This document shows positions 63,372-64,000 of a stretch of DNA of 64,000 bases, in pieces. Position 1 is the stretch's first letter. The number at the start of each line of letters is the position of its first letter. Origin of the DNA: Simmondsia chinensis (Eukaryota > Streptophyta > Magnoliopsida > Caryophyllales > Simmondsiaceae); NCBI GenBank assembly GCA_018398585.1, contig JAGTTD010000005.1, forward strand, positions 5,387,355-5,451,354. Reading direction: 5' to 3'. The position numbers and the translations under genes are program-made. The notes below the pieces were generated by a model. That model saw only the letters and a list, made by a program, of their open reading frames with translations. It ran no database searches and had not been told where the DNA came from.

Positions 63372-64000
63372 TTGTGGCTGCTTGGAACCATGTAAGTATG
63401 AGATGAAACCTTGTAAATGAAGCCTTTTTATCAACTCTGATATTCGGTTTGCCTTGGTGCAAGGGATACCTATGGATTATTGTTGTGTCGTGTCTTGAAT
63501 TGAATTTTAGTCTAGATTTAGAAACGGAGGTTTGTGGTCAATATAAATACTCATTAAGGGTTAAGTGTGGGTGGAAAATACTTGTAACCTCCATTCGTCA
63601 GATCTAGAGAAGCTTTTTTCCATCGCCCGTGGTTTTTTCGTCATTTTAGGTTTTTCCCTGCAAATTTCAATGTCATTATCTCTATCTCTATCTCTATTCT
63701 CTTCTCGGGTTTGTTTTGATACTTAAATAGAACCAAGTTTTGAAGAATTTTGCCATATAATTACAGATTCAATTCAAGTCTTGAAAGCAACATCTCCACA
63801 TAAATTAGGGGCAAGGTTGCACATATTTTTACCCTCTCCAGACCCACTCTGAAAAAACCTCTTGCATTGACCACCTTGTTTTCTACCATACATCAGCTTT
63901 TATAATCAGAGAAATAACAATCCATGTATAATACCTAATAACATATATGTACAGTTATGATACAAATAACTCATGTATCACATAGTAATGTAACACCAAG
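63372..64000. other. 3' flank of the PPR gene
   Basis: It presumably begins with the 3' UTR. A (TCTCTA)n-like run occurs near 63677-63697. No further gene or recognisable repeat is seen to the window end. Confidence 0.5.

Overview
The window is nuclear DNA from a flowering plant. It contains genes split by GT-AG introns, a tRNA-Arg(CCG) gene with CAA-type upstream motifs, plant-type PPR and prolamin-like (ECA1/EC1-type) proteins, and many plant transposon types (Tourist/PIF, hAT and MULE MITEs, a copia LTR, RTE- and L1-type LINE fragments, SINEs). A dicot seems likely, but I cannot name the species.

Left part (about 1-28,800). This is a locally amplified array. A unit of about 3,320 bp is repeated in tandem and carries one intronless gene on the minus strand for a 122-residue secreted six-cysteine protein of the ECA1/prolamin-like type. 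There are seven minus-strand copies, at 3364, 8580 (frameshifted), 11908, 15229, 18549, 21870 and 25902. An eighth, older copy at 26935-27303 lies on the plus strand in an inverted duplication whose centre is near 26,600. The four innermost units are almost identical. The first and sixth units carry the same 1,881-bp hAT-type element, with a 5'-truncated LINE inside it, while the units between them have the clean empty site. Each of units 1-5 also carries a 5S rRNA-like segment, a tRNA-like segment and a copy of a MITE family.

Middle (28,800-31,784). A tRNA-Arg(CCG) gene is followed by gene-poor, transposon-littered DNA.

Right part (31,785-64,000). Three ordinary genes lie here. A 12-exon minus-strand gene encodes a PP2A B''-type regulatory subunit (539 aa by my exon reconstruction). 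A 14-exon minus-strand gene encodes a casein kinase 1-like kinase (460 aa). A two-exon plus-strand gene encodes a P-class pentatricopeptide repeat protein (579 aa). Every junction in these models keeps frame and uses GT-AG. Their introns and flanks are full of MITEs, SINEs and LINE tails.

The most unusual theme is a SINE family whose 5' head is 5S rRNA and whose 3' tail matches the 3' end of an RTE-type LINE present in the same window. Three copies have 18-21 bp target-site duplications. I do not see a coordinated multi-gene system. The biology of note is the recent expansion of a secreted cysteine-rich gene together with this chimeric SINE/LINE pair.
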